This document shows, one piece after another, positions 11,904 to 21,454 of a stretch of 64,000 nt of DNA. Location of the stretch: assembly GCA_032717465.1 (NCBI GenBank), contig CM064632.1, positions 28,979,237 through 29,043,236 of the forward strand, written 5' to 3'. The first letter of the stretch is position 1; each line of letters opens with the position of its first letter. The notes below the pieces were generated by a model that saw nothing but the letters and a program-made list of their open reading frames with translations, did not search any database and had not been told where the DNA came from. This DNA comes from Coenobita brevimanus. Taxonomy: Eukaryota; Arthropoda; Malacostraca; Decapoda; Coenobitidae. Both the position numbers and the translations under genes were made by a program.

Positions 11904-11907
<4 letters not shown>
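11120..11907 (+). repeat. 3' LTR of Gmr1-like element
   Basis: 788 bp, same ends as the 5' LTR; a GTT unit is missing relative to it near 11420. It is followed at once by (AT)n. Confidence 0.95.

Positions 11908-11962
<55 letters not shown>
11908..11962. repeat. (AT)n microsatellite, right half
   Basis: About 55 bp of AT after the 3' LTR, the continuation of the array at 5519-5576. Confidence 0.95.
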
Positions 11963-11965
<3 letters not shown>

Positions 11966-11967
<2 letters not shown>

Positions 11968-12262
11968 AAGTGGTGGGTGGGGGCGCTCACCATCCACTCA
12001 CTCGATGTAGTGCTGCTGTTGGGTGTCTGCCCTTTCCTCTCCTCCATCCTTCTTTCCTTCCATTCTCTTCTGTCTTTCTTTCCTTCATTCTTTCCTTGTC
12101 CTTCTGCCTATGGGTGACTTTACACTCCCTCTTCTGTCTTTCTTTTCTTCATTCTTTCCTCTTCCTTTCGCCTGTGGGTGACTCTACACTGAGTGACAAG
12201 CCAAATGGTTTCCTGAACACCAGGAAACCATTTACTACGTTGGGTGGTAACCATATAACCAA
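11966..12262 (+). repeat. Dispersed repeat, copy 1 (SINE-like, with hairpin)
   Basis: Shares blocks with 52975-53220: CATCCACTCACT.GATGTAGTGCTGC, GTGACTTTACA, TGACAAGCCAAATGGTTTCCTG and GGTGGTAACCATATAACCAAA. It contains a perfect 13-bp stem, AAATGGTTTCCTG at 12203-12215 and its complement at 12221-12233, with a 5-nt loop. A CT-rich middle is expanded in this copy, with a partly duplicated 3' block. It has no coding capacity. Confidence 0.75.
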
Positions 12263-12267
12263 ATTTT

Positions 12268-12478
12268 GGCGCCTGGTGGTTTAGTGGGTAATTATTGCAC
12301 TCAAATCGGATTGAGCCCGTGAAGGTTTATATTCAAGGGGTGGTTGGGGTTGATTGCTCATGTAATGCCACTCAGGGATGAGTGAGGCTGGTCATCTCAT
12401 CTTAAATGTCGGGACCAACTACCTAGCCCCGGGCTCCTACGCTTCTCATTGGGCAATGTAGGATTGGATGATGGATGG
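12268..12478 (+). mobile_element. tRNA-derived SINE (candidate)
   Basis: The head resembles a tRNA gene: box A-like TGGTTTAGTGGG at about 12276-12288, and a weaker box B-like GGTTTATATTC about 40 bp further. A non-tRNA body ends in GGATGATGGATGG followed by (AT)n. A SINE would be transcribed by RNA polymerase III and moved by LINE machinery. The degenerate box B lowers confidence. Confidence 0.6.
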
Positions 12479-12598
<120 letters not shown>

Positions 12599-13107
12599 CA
12601 TCATCATCATCATCATCAGCCATAACTAGTCCACTGCTGAACAAAGGCCTCCCCCAACCTTTTCCACGAATTCCTTGACTAAGCCAGTCATTGCCACGTT
12701 TTCCCAGCAAATTTCTTTATCTCATCTCTCCATCTCCTGTCTGGCCTTTTTCTGCTACGCTTACATTCTCTTGGTGTTCAGTCAGTCGGCCTCTTGCTCC
12801 ATCGATTATCCTTATTCTTGCTATATGGCCTGCCCACCTCCATTCCTGTTCTTTTTTAACTTCTATATCATCTTTGACTTTAGTCTGCTATCTCACCCAA
12901 GTTGATCTTTTCCTGTCTCTTAAAGATATTTCCAACATTGACCTTTACATTGCTCTCTGAGAACGGATTAATTTATTTTCCATTGATTTTGTCAGTTTCC
13001 AGGTCTCACAACCATACGTCATAGCTGGAATTATACATTCGTTATATACTTTTCGTTTCATACAAACTGGCAAGCTACTTTTCATAATGTCTCTATGTTT
13101 ACCGAAT
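12599..13107 (-). mobile_element. 3' fragment of an RTE-like LINE
   Basis: On the minus strand the translated pieces give DVWCETWKLTKSMENK, ISLRDR and RTGMEVGRPYSKN-type segments, the familiar end of RTE-type polymerases. The sense 3' end is followed by a (GAT)n tail, read on the plus strand as CATCATCATCATC at about 12599-12616, which is also RTE-like. Several frame breaks exist and only the last ~0.5 kb of the element is present. Confidence 0.72.
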
Positions 13108-13212
<105 letters not shown>

Positions 13213-13319
13213 TTTTGCCAGACGCCTCAATCTCGTTTGGGGTGGCCACAAACAAATCGCCTCCAAGTCGCCCTGTTCCCCGCCATTTCACTGCCCTGCT
13301 CCCAACTCACACCCCCCTC

Positions 13320-13901
13320 TCATATACCTCTCCATCTCATCCTCGGCCTCCCCCTCCCTCTTCCCCCCTCCACCTCACTCACATACACTCTCTTCGTCAG
13401 TCTTTCACCCTCCATCCTCTCCACATGGCCAAACCACCTCAGTGTGTTCCTCATAACGCTTCCTATTACATCCACATCCACACCACAACGCTCCTTTATA
13501 TCCTCATTCATCAGCCTGTCTCTCCATGTGACTCCACAGGCTCCTCTTAAATACTCGTAACTCATTTCCACTGCTCTCACTCTTGTCTTGTGTCCTTCCA
13601 ACAACGTCCAACCTTCACTTCCGTACGTTAGAGTTGATATCACAATACTGTCATGTAGTAACTTTTTCACTTCCATGCTCACTTCCCTGTTTCTTATCAC
13701 TGGTTTCAAAGAACCAGCAACCTTTCTTCCCTGTTGTACCCTTTCAAGCACTTCACCCTCCAAACCTCCATCCTTACTCATCACACTACCCAAGTACTTA
13801 AACGTACCCACATTTTCCAATTCTTCACCATCCAACCTCGCTGTACATTCACTGACTTCACCTCTCTCAAAAATCATCACTTTACTCTTCCCTACATTCA
13901 C
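13320..13901 (-). pseudogene. LINE-A polymerase C-terminal part, copy 1
   Basis: A 193-residue fragment: MNVGKSKVMIFERGEVSEC, YLGSVMSKDGGLEGEVLERV, LTYGSEGWTLLEGHK, LRWFGHVERM and GRGRPRMRWR. It continues from the core after a single nonsense codon. This C-terminal region follows the polymerase thumb in RTE-like elements. Confidence 0.82.
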
Positions 13902-13919
13902 CTTTAGATTCCGTTTCTT

Positions 13920-14528
13920 TCACACTCTCCCAAACTCATCCACCAAGCCTTGCAGCTCCCTTTCATCTTCACTCAACAACACAGTATCATCTGCAAACAA
14001 CAGTACAGGGAGTTTCCAAACACTATCCTCTCTCACCAGGGCCACTCCAACATCCACTACCCTAACTTGTACCTCTTGTATTACCCCATCCATGTACAGA
14101 TTGAACAACCATGGAGACATGACACATCCCTGTTTCAACTCAACTTTCAAAGAGAAAAATTCACTTAGTTCACCATCCACACGCACTGCAGCCTTCGCAC
14201 CATCGTACATACTCTTCACAGCATTCAACAACTTCCCATCTACTCTATATATTCTTAACACTTTCCACAATCCTTGTCTGTCCACCCTGTCATATGCTTT
14301 CTCCAAATCCATGAAAGCCGCATACAACTTCTTACCCTTCTCTAGAAACTTTTCCACTAAAGATCTAAGAATGAATATCTGATCTACACAACCTCTTCCC
14401 TTCCTAAAGGCTCCCTGTTCTTCTCCAACTAATTTCTCTGTTCTTTCTCTAACTCTGTCAATAAGTATCCTACCATACACTTTTCCTATTATACTAAGAA
14501 GACAAATGCCCCTATGATTACCACACAC
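13920..14528 (-). pseudogene. LINE-A reverse transcriptase core, copy 1
   Basis: A 202-residue fragment with CGNHRGICLLSIIGKVYGRI, GRGCVDQIF, MDLEKAYDRVD, LKQGCVMSPWLFNLYMD and LLFADDTVLLS, the active-site region. It ends at a TGA where copy 3 has a Cys codon; the next ORF continues in the same frame. Confidence 0.85.
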
Positions 14529-14706
14529 TTCTTTTTTCCCCTTTTCCCTTGTACAAAGAAATAATTATACCTGACTTCCAATCCTTCGGGACTCTACCTT
14601 CCTCCCAGGCCAATCTGCACATCTTCCACATCCATTCTACTACTATCTCTCCCCCATGCTTCAGCATTTCACCACACACTCCATCAATTCCTGGGGCTTT
14701 CCCCGA

Positions 14707-15300
14707 TTAAACTTTCTTCATTGCTTCCACAACTTCTGTCCTACTGATTTCTTCCTGTCTTCTCACCTCCCTCCTTCTCCTAGCCATTCCCCAGCCACTT
14801 ATAGTCGCATTACTTCCATCCTCTACGTTCAACAATTCCTTAAAGTGTTCTCTCCATCTGCTCACTTTTTCTCCCTTCTCCACTAGTAATCTACCATTTT
14901 TATCTTTCACTCCTCTGCTAACTTCACTTCCACCCTGTCTTACTCTTTTCCCCTCTTTCCAGAACATTTTCTTACAGTCCCTCCACTTTACACTCAAATT
15001 CCTTCCAAATTCCTCATCCACTCTCTTCTTACTCTCTCTTACTAATCTTTTCACCTCTCTCTTTCTTTCTACATATAACTCTCTCTTCCGCCTCTCAGCT
15101 TCTTCCACGCCCCTATTTCTCATCCATTCATTGTATGCTTTCTTCTTTTGTGCCACAGCCTGTCTCACCTCTTCAGTCCACCACACTGTTCCTTGCACCC
15201 CCCTCCGTCTTCTCTTCCTTCCACACACCACCTCACATGCTGCACATATTTCTTCTGTAAATATCCTACACACACCTTCCACGTTTCCCATCTGCTCCAA
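14707..15300 (-). pseudogene. LINE-A ORF, region upstream of RT
   Basis: A 197-residue frame carrying the linker between endonuclease and polymerase: WWTEEVRQAVAQKKKAYNEW, a long Arg/Glu/Lys helix and CKKMFWKEGKRVRQ. It ends at the TAA that copy 2 also has. The upstream endonuclease is missing because the copy is truncated at the inverted junction. Confidence 0.75.
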
Positions 15301-15656
15301 TTCATATTTGACTGTAAGAAAATGTTCTGGAAAGAGGTGAAAAGAGTAAGACAGGGTGGAAGTGAAGTTAGCAGGGGAGTGAAAGATAAAAATGGTAGAT
15401 TACTAGTGGAGAAGGGAGAAAAAGTGAGCAGATGGAGAGAACACTTTAAGGAATTGTTGAACATAGAGGATGGGAGTAATGCGAGTATAAGTGGCTGGGG
15501 AATGGCTGGGAAAAGGAGGGAGGTGAGAAGACAGGAAGAAATCAGTAGGATAGAAGTTGTGGAAGCAATGAAGAAAGTTTAATCGGGGAAAGCCCCAGGA
15601 ATTGATGGAGTGTGTGGTGAAATGCTGAAGCATGGGGAGAGATAGTAGTAGAATGG

Positions 15657-16409
15657 ATGTGGAAGATGTGCAGATTGGCCTGGGAGGAAGGTAGAGTCCC
15701 GGAGGATTGGAAGTCAGGTATAATTATTCCCTTGTACAAGGGAAAAGGGGAAAAAGAAGTGTGTGGTAATCATAGGGGCATTTGTCTTCTTAGTATAATA
15801 GGAAAAGTGTATGGTAGGATACTTATTGACAAAGTTAGAGAAAGAACAGAGAAATTAGTTGGAGAAGAACAGGGAGCCTTTAGGAAGGGAAGAGGTTGTG
15901 TAGATCAGATATTCATTCTTAGATCTTTAGTGGAAAAGTTTCTAGAGAAGGGAAAGAAGCTGTATGTGGCTTTCATGGATTTTGAGAAAGCATATTACAG
16001 GGTGGATAGACAAGGATTGTGGAAAGTGTTAAGAATATATGGAGTAGATGGGAACTTGTTGAATGCTGTGAAGAGTATGTACGATGGTGCTAAGGCTGCA
16101 GTGGGTGTGGATGGTGAACTAAGTTAATTTTTCTCTTTGAAAGTTGGGTTGAAACAGGGATGTGTCATGTCTCCATGGTTGTTCAATCTGTACGTGTATG
16201 GGGTAATACAAGAGGTACAAGGTAGGGTAGTGGATGTTGGAGTGGCCCTGGTGAGAGAGGATAGTGTTTGGAAACTCCCTGTACTGTTGTTTGCAGATGA
16301 TACTGTGTTGTTGAGTGAAGACGAAGGGGAGCTGCAAGGCTTGGTGGATGAGTTTGGGAGAGTGTGTAAGAAACGGAATCTAAAGGTGAATGAGGGAAGA
16401 GTAAAGTGA
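15657..16409 (+). pseudogene. LINE-A reverse transcriptase core, copy 2
   Basis: Two in-line fragments (15657-16127 and 16137-16409) separated by a TAA. Motifs are CGNHRGICLLSIIGKVYGRI, GRGCVDQIFILRSL, LKQGCVMSPWLFNLYV and LLFADDTVLLSEDEG. The FADD active site is intact. The fragments do not join into an open frame because of the upstream and downstream breaks. Confidence 0.84.
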
Positions 16410-16969
16410 TGGTCTTTGAGAGAGGTGAAGTCAGTGAATGTACAGCGAGGTTGGATGGTGAGGAATTGGAAAATGTGAGTACGTTTAAGTACTTGGGTAG
16501 TGTGATGAGTAAGGATGGAGGTTTGGAGGGTGCAGTGCTTGAAAGGGTACAGCAGGGAAGAAAGGTTGCTGGTTCTTTGAGACCAGTGATAAGAAACAGG
16601 GAAGTGAGCATGGAAGTGAAAAAGTTACTACATGACAGTATTGTGATACCAACTCTAACGTACGGAAGTGAAGCTTGGATGTTGTTGGAAGGACACAAGT
16701 CAAGAGTGAGAGCAGTGGAAATGAGTTATTTAAGAGGAGCCTGTGGAGTCACATGGAGATACAGGCTGATGAATGAGGATATAAAGAAGCTTTGTGGTGT
16801 GGGTGTGGATGTGATAGGAAGCGTTATGAGGAACACACTGAGGTGGTTTGGTCATGTGGAGAGGATGGGGGGTGAAAGACTGACGAAGAGAGTGTATGTG
16901 AGTGAGGTGGAGGGGGGAAGAGGGAGGGGGAGGCCGAGGATGAGATGGAGGGGGGAAGAGAGAGGGTGA
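16406..16969 (+). pseudogene. LINE-A polymerase C-terminal part, copy 2
   Basis: A 187-residue fragment with MVFERGEVSECTARLDGEEL, YLGSVMSKDGG, LTYGSEAWMLLEGHK, LRWFGHVERM and RGRGRPRMRWRG. It is one frame away from the core because of an indel near 16400. Confidence 0.82.
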
Positions 16970-17115
16970 GGCTGAGGATGAGATGGAGGGATGGGGTGGA
17001 GAGGTATATGAGAGAAGGGGGTGTGAGTTGAGAGCAGGGCAGTGAAATGGCGGGGAACAGGGCGACTTGGAGGCGATTTGTTTGTGGCCACCCCAAACAG
17101 GATTGAGGCGTCTGG

Positions 17116-17119
<4 letters not shown>

Positions 17120-17150
<31 letters not shown>
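17120..17150. repeat. Short (AT)n microsatellite
   Basis: About 30 bp of AT directly between the LINE-A 3' end and the SINE head. Confidence 0.9.
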
Positions 17151-17151
<1 letters not shown>

Positions 17152-17535
17152 CCTCTGTGGTACAGTGGTAGTGTGCGTTTCGTACACGGATGAGGAAGGG
17201 TTCGCTCCCCGCCGGGGTAATAAACTTTGGGAGTGTTCACCCAGCCACGTACTACTTTGACGGACACAAGGGGTGCCGTGGCTGAACCAGTGTCGCTTAT
17301 TATAATGTATGTTTGAACCCAGTCGGCTTGCGCTGGCCGACTACACTTGGTTCACAGACTACACACACATCCAAAGCCACTCCAACACTACAGTTACACT
17401 TACAAGCACTTCTCACCCTACATACAATCTCTACCAGACAGCCTAAGCCACTTGGTAGAGATACATTGGCTGTATCATCCCGACTTCGGTCGGGATAAGC
17501 CGGTCCTGCAGTGGATACTCAAACGGATGATGATG
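17151..17535 (+). mobile_element. tRNA-derived SINE with UUCG hairpin
   Basis: The first ~70 bp read like a tRNA: box A TGGTACAGTGGTAG at about 17158, and box B GGTTCGCTCCC at 17199-17209. The body ends in GATGATGATGAT and then (AT)n. Near the 3' end, ATCCCGAC (17477-17484), TTCG and GTCGGGAT (17489-17496) form a perfect 8-bp stem capped by a C(UUCG)G tetraloop, one of the most stable RNA loops known. The element has no coding capacity and would be mobilised by a LINE. Confidence 0.8.
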
Positions 17536-17538
17536 ATG

Positions 17539-17539
<1 letters not shown>

Positions 17540-17602
<63 letters not shown>
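17540..17602. repeat. (AT)n microsatellite
   Basis: AT run at the 3' end of the SINE. Confidence 0.95.
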
Positions 17603-17611
<9 letters not shown>

Positions 17612-17814
17612 TTGAGTATATATCGATAATTCACTCCCAAACTGAATGGAAGTGTATGCAAGGACCAAAATAAGGAGATAAATAAACAAGCAAATAATAA
17701 CGTCATCGGATTGAAAGGGTTGAAGGATAGCTATGTAAGTCTGTCATCAGCAAGAACAAAACCCAAAAAATCATCATAGTTTATTGTGTGAAAGTTGAAT
17801 ACCATCACATGACG

Positions 17815-17946
17815 GCAACAGAGACAAGAAAAGCTTGTCAGCATGGTACGGGAATGCAAGATGGTCTCCAGACAGCTGCAGTACACTGACATGCAAATTG
17901 CCAGGATGATTAATGAACGTAGAAAAGCATTGGGTCTCAAAATTTG
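17815..17946 (+). other. Possible coding remnant or terminal exon
   Basis: One plus frame from just after a TGA near 17810 to TGA at 17944-17946 reads as about 43 mixed, helix-prone residues including EKLVSMVRECKMVSRQLQYT and DMQIARMINERRKALG. This looks more like protein than the surroundings do. An AG at about 17820 could be a splice acceptor, but its pyrimidine tract is poor. I do not recognise the family. It may be a chance frame or a transposon remnant. Confidence 0.25.
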
Positions 17947-17949
17947 ACG

Positions 17950-20100
17950 TTTGACCTCATACCCTAAATCCCTTTAAAAGTGGAAAAAAAATGGTGTCTG
18001 GAGCTATTGTCCCAAGAAACAATATAGGGAATTAGTAAATGAGTAAAGGAATGGCGCCAGGCTTAAAAAAAGAAAAGAGAAAAAAAAGAAACTCATGAAA
18101 TACAGTAGCCCTCCACACTTTGGAGTGGAGATCTGTCAAGTAGAGAAGTACTAGATACATGCTTGACCACATCGGGCTTCATGAAAGTGAAGTACAATAT
18201 TGGGCTTCGCTAGTGCAGCACCTTACTTGTGGAAGTCTTTTCGGAGTTACAGTGAAGCGCCATATGCAGTTTCGCTAGTGAACCACCTTGTGTTTGATAA
18301 TCCTTCGGCGTGACTGACTGACCGGGCCGCTCCACGAGATGCATTGGCATCTAAGAAGAAGACTCGTAATTAAGATTTAAGTCCAACAGATGATCGCCTT
18401 TTTATATGCAGGACTAGAACGCTAGGGGGGCGATGCGAGGGAGCCAAATACTCGTAAAACCTGCGAAAGAACGGTCTTCAAACTTGCATGCATAGCCTAG
18501 CCATTTAATATTCTCTTTGTCTCCGTGGCTTGTGGTTGTTGCAGTGTCTTCTCATTTCTGAAAGTATGTTCATTTTTTTCCTAAGGTGGAGAGAGAGAGA
18601 GAGAGAGAGAGAAGGAGGGGGGGGGGGTCTGTGGCAAGAACAGCAATCACTACTCTGGTCTTCGTATCTTTCGTCACTAAGTATAATTATGTTTTGTACC
18701 TTCTGTTGGGCACATTGATAGAGCGAAATCATGTTGTTTTAACTGCCCATCCCCCCGACTGGCCATTTATAAGCTTGACATCGTGTGAATAAAACATCTT
18801 ACATCTAATAAATGTGGTTGGGGGGGGGGGATAGCATCGCCCGGGCAAGGACGCCCTGTAATTGGTGGACCCGTGACTGCTTCTCATCAAAGAAGCAGCT
18901 ACTTGTTTATCAGTGTTCTAATTATCTCATGTTTCGTCGATTAATTCACACATGGTAGGTTGTTTTTGGAAATATGATGCTGTTAGTGGAATTTTAAACA
19001 TATTATGAACCTTCGCAAAGAATCTAAAATAGAGTCGTGCAGTGAGAATTACCTAGGATTCCCTGACCCCTCTACCCCCTGCTTGCCCCTCCGCCTCCCC
19101 TCCCTGCACGGCGTCATTTCAGTTGAACCTGTGTGTGTGCGTGCGTGTGTGCGTGTGTGTATTCGTAAAATACAACTAATTCCGCCGGAAATTTCATTCA
19201 GTTGGGCTCCAAAGTATGTAAAAGGCTTGTTATGATGGCTCGGAAACTACAAGCAAAAAAAAAAAGGGGGGGGGGATGAGTTAGTTAACGAGAAAATGGC
19301 TGACGAGATACCTGTGCCAGCGTTTAAAGGACGGGACCATCCGTCTTCTTGAGGTGAATGTTGTATGGCTAAGGAACTCCATCAGTTCGTCGACGTAGTT
19401 TTCGTTGTACGCTTCTTACCACTTTAGAAATTTACTTAGCTTGTGGGCTTTCACAGCTTCTGAGATACCATTTCGCTGCGTGGGGTTTTCCATAAAGTAA
19501 AATAATCAGGAAGACTACATTTCATAAAACCACGTTCAAGGCAGAATTACACCCAACTCACCTTGAAGCTTAAAATTTTCATTTTTGAATGTTTTATAGT
19601 GTGATTAATCTGAATCTGATATTCATTTCTGTCGGAAATTACTTTTTTCTTTTTTAATTCCAAACCAAGCTAACCCAACCAACTTAATCTAACCCGACCT
19701 AACTTTGGACCTAACTTTAAGATTAAGGAGAGAGGATAACTGCAGTAGGGCAATAGCCCCATGCTAGACGGCTTCCACAAGAGTGTGACTAATTTACCCT
19801 GCCTACAATAGCTCATGCAGGCCCATGCGTGGTAGCTCTCACAGGAGTGTGACTACAAGAATGAAGAATTTTGTATGCAACCCATACCTGTCATACATTT
19901 ATCTAGCCTGTGCTTGCAACTTTCTAAATAGGGAGCAGCAACTTGGGTACATCACTGGGAATTCAATTAATCAACTACACGACTCCCAGTAAACAATATA
20001 CAATCCCTTCCCCCTTGGCCCCACGTCAATACTTTGCTGATTACCAAGTCGATTTACAAGTACCATATGTCAGTTCCAGCTATTTACATTGCATATATAC
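17950..20100. other. Non-coding stretch with short low-complexity runs
   Basis: No gene recognised. It holds a (GA)n run at 18592-18613 followed by poly-G (about 18618-18627), poly-G runs near 18820 and 19265, and a GT run at 19132-19160. At about 19665-19715 degenerate CTAACCCAACC-like pentamers recall arthropod telomere-type or AACCT repeats. Two similar blocks carrying CACAAGAGTGTGACTA or CACAGGAGTGTGACTA lie at about 19776-19797 and 19836-19855. Confidence 0.5.
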
Positions 20101-20439
20101 AATATCTATCTATCTATCTATATACCTAGGCTGCTTCCCCCAAAGAAAGGGAGGTAGCCGAGACAGGACGACACACTCCCCATTTACTCATCTATTCAAA
20201 CACATTCATTCGCATCTTAGCCCCAAAGGGGAGAACGAACAGATCCTCACTGCACCACACCACACAAGGGTCAACTGCGCAATGCAATCAGTGACATCCG
20301 CAGCAGGGCCCGACAGCAGAACTGGTTTACCCCTGCCACATCATAACAGACCCATCCCCTTACCCGCACCTGACCTGACTAGCTGATCAGACCAAATGCG
20401 GGAGAATATCCCCTCAGGGCTGCGTCATCACTTATTCAT

Positions 20440-20811
20440 TTACAATTTATTTCTCTCATGCACAGCCACTCTTCCTTGCTCAACAGATATCCCTCTCACA
20501 TCCAACGCTATCTTCACACTGTCCATCCATCCTATTCGTGGTCTTCCTCTCAGCCTTACACCTCTCACATCAGATCTAGTTATCTTTTTCACCAATCGCT
20601 CATTATCCATTCTCTCCATATGCCCAAACCATCGCAACACCCTCTGCTCAACTCTACCAGCCATCTCCCGAACAACTCCAGTTCTCCTTCGCACTTCATC
20701 ATTTCGCACCCGATCCATACGCGTCACTCCACACATACTCCTCAGACACCTCATCACCCATATTCCATGTTTCAGCCCCATATAATGCAGTCGGTACCAC
20801 AATACCCTCAT
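20440..20811 (-). pseudogene. LINE-B polymerase, C-terminal end
   Basis: A 123-residue frame with CGVTRMDRVRNDEVRRRTGV, LRWFGHMERMDNERLVKKI, RGRPRIGWMDSVK and a natural stop near 20440. This is the same terminal block as in LINE-A (WFGHVERM, RGRPRMRW). It is separated from the core by a frameshift near 20760. Confidence 0.82.
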
Positions 20812-21454
20812 ACAGCCTTCTCTTTACATCCATTCTATGCGAACGACATTTAAACACTTTTTTCATTCCTCCCAGCACCTTTCCTACTTCATTTATTCTA
20901 AACTTCACTTCTGCATCTATTCTTCCATCCACAGCAACATGTGACCCTAGATATTTAAAACAATCTACCTCCTCAAGCAACTCACCATTCAAAACTATAT
21001 TCATCCCCCTACCATCTATCAACCTCGTACACTTCATCACTTTACTTTTATTCTCATTTACTTTCAATTTCCTCCTTTCACACACCCTTCCAAACTCCTC
21101 TACCAACTGTCTCAATCTCTCCTCTGAATCAGTCACCAGTGCAGTATCATCTGCAAACAGCAGCTGCTTCAGATTCCACTCTCCACCATCAACATTCACC
21201 AGAGTCAGACCTCCACCTAAAACTCTTGCATTCACCTCCCTTACAACACCATCCATGTAAATATTAAACAACCAAGGCGACATCACACATCCCTGTCGCA
21301 GCCCCACTCTCACGGGAAACCAATCACTCACAGCATTTCCCACTCTTACACACGCTCTACTATTTACATAAAAACTTTTCACCCCTTTTAGTAACCTACC
21401 ATCAAGTCCATACAATCTTAAAACAGTCCACAGCCTCCCTATCAATTCTATCAT
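20699..21454 (-). pseudogene. LINE-B polymerase, active-site half
   Basis: A 251-residue frame beginning in GRLWTVLRLYGLDGRLLKG, then VGLRQGCVMSPWLFNIYMDG, LLFADDTALVTDSEE (catalytic FADD), VNENKSKVMKCTR, FKYLGSHVAVDG and TALYGAETWNMG. After about 20760 the real coding moves to another frame and the last residues here are out of frame. The catalytic residues are intact. Confidence 0.86.

Larger units (their letters stand above)
5577..11907 (+). mobile_element. Ty3/gypsy LTR retrotransposon with Gmr1-type pol order
   Basis: A 6.3-kb element with two LTRs (791 and 788 bp) that start TGTTAC and end GTAACA. It has a primer-binding site six bases inside the 5' LTR, a short purine tract before the 3' LTR, and one long gag-pol frame. 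Domain order is gag, CCHC knuckle, aspartic protease, integrase (HHCC then DDE), reverse transcriptase, RNase H. Integrase upstream of reverse transcriptase is the arrangement known from Gmr1-like gypsy elements, unlike standard gypsy elements. The frame is broken by in-frame stops at 7263-7265 and 10131-10133 and by a frameshift near 10915-10930. Both flanks are AT repeat, so an ATAT-type target duplication is possible but not provable. I see no env. Confidence 0.93.
13213..15308 (-). mobile_element. LINE-A copy 1, 5'-truncated (minus strand)
   Basis: This RTE-like non-LTR element lacks its endonuclease. Sense-strand order is WWTEEVRQAVAQKKKAY, CKKMFWKE, KAPGIDGVCGEML-type linker, QGAFRKGRGCVDQIF, LKQGCVMSPWLFNLYMD, LLFADDTVLL (catalytic FADD), FKYLGSVMS, WFGHVERM and RGRPRMRW. 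It ends in GGCGTCTGGCAAA against (AT)n. Breaks include a TAA in the linker near 14707 (shared with copy 2), an extra A near 14530 and a TGT-to-TGA change near 13918. Together with copy 2 it makes a large inverted repeat. Confidence 0.88.
15309..17119 (+). mobile_element. LINE-A copy 2, 5'-truncated (plus strand)
   Basis: Begins at CTGTAAGAAAATG (15312) with CKKMFWKEVKRVRQ, then runs through the whole polymerase to GGCGTCTGGCAAT at 17119. Breaks include TAA near 15580 (shared with copy 1), a one-base loss near 15640, GAA-to-TAA near 16125 and an indel near 16400. A short duplication near 16940-16985 repeats the GGATGAGATGGAGG block. It starts within a few bases of the position where copy 3 at 59891 starts. 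Confidence 0.88.

Noticed and set aside
5577..11907. Endogenous retrovirus or errantivirus with envelope gene
   Set aside because: No reading frame between RNase H (ending 11058) and the polypurine tract at 11111.
13213..17119. Twin-priming 5' inversion of a single LINE insertion
   Set aside because: Twin priming gives non-overlapping parts; here both arms contain the same full 3' half, so they are two copies.
17151..17225. Functional tRNA gene
   Set aside because: Box A and B are good, but the acceptor stem does not pair well and a SINE body with a simple-repeat tail follows.
19665..19715. Interstitial telomere array
   Set aside because: Only a few degenerate CTAACC-like units; no regular TTAGG/CCTAA tandem.
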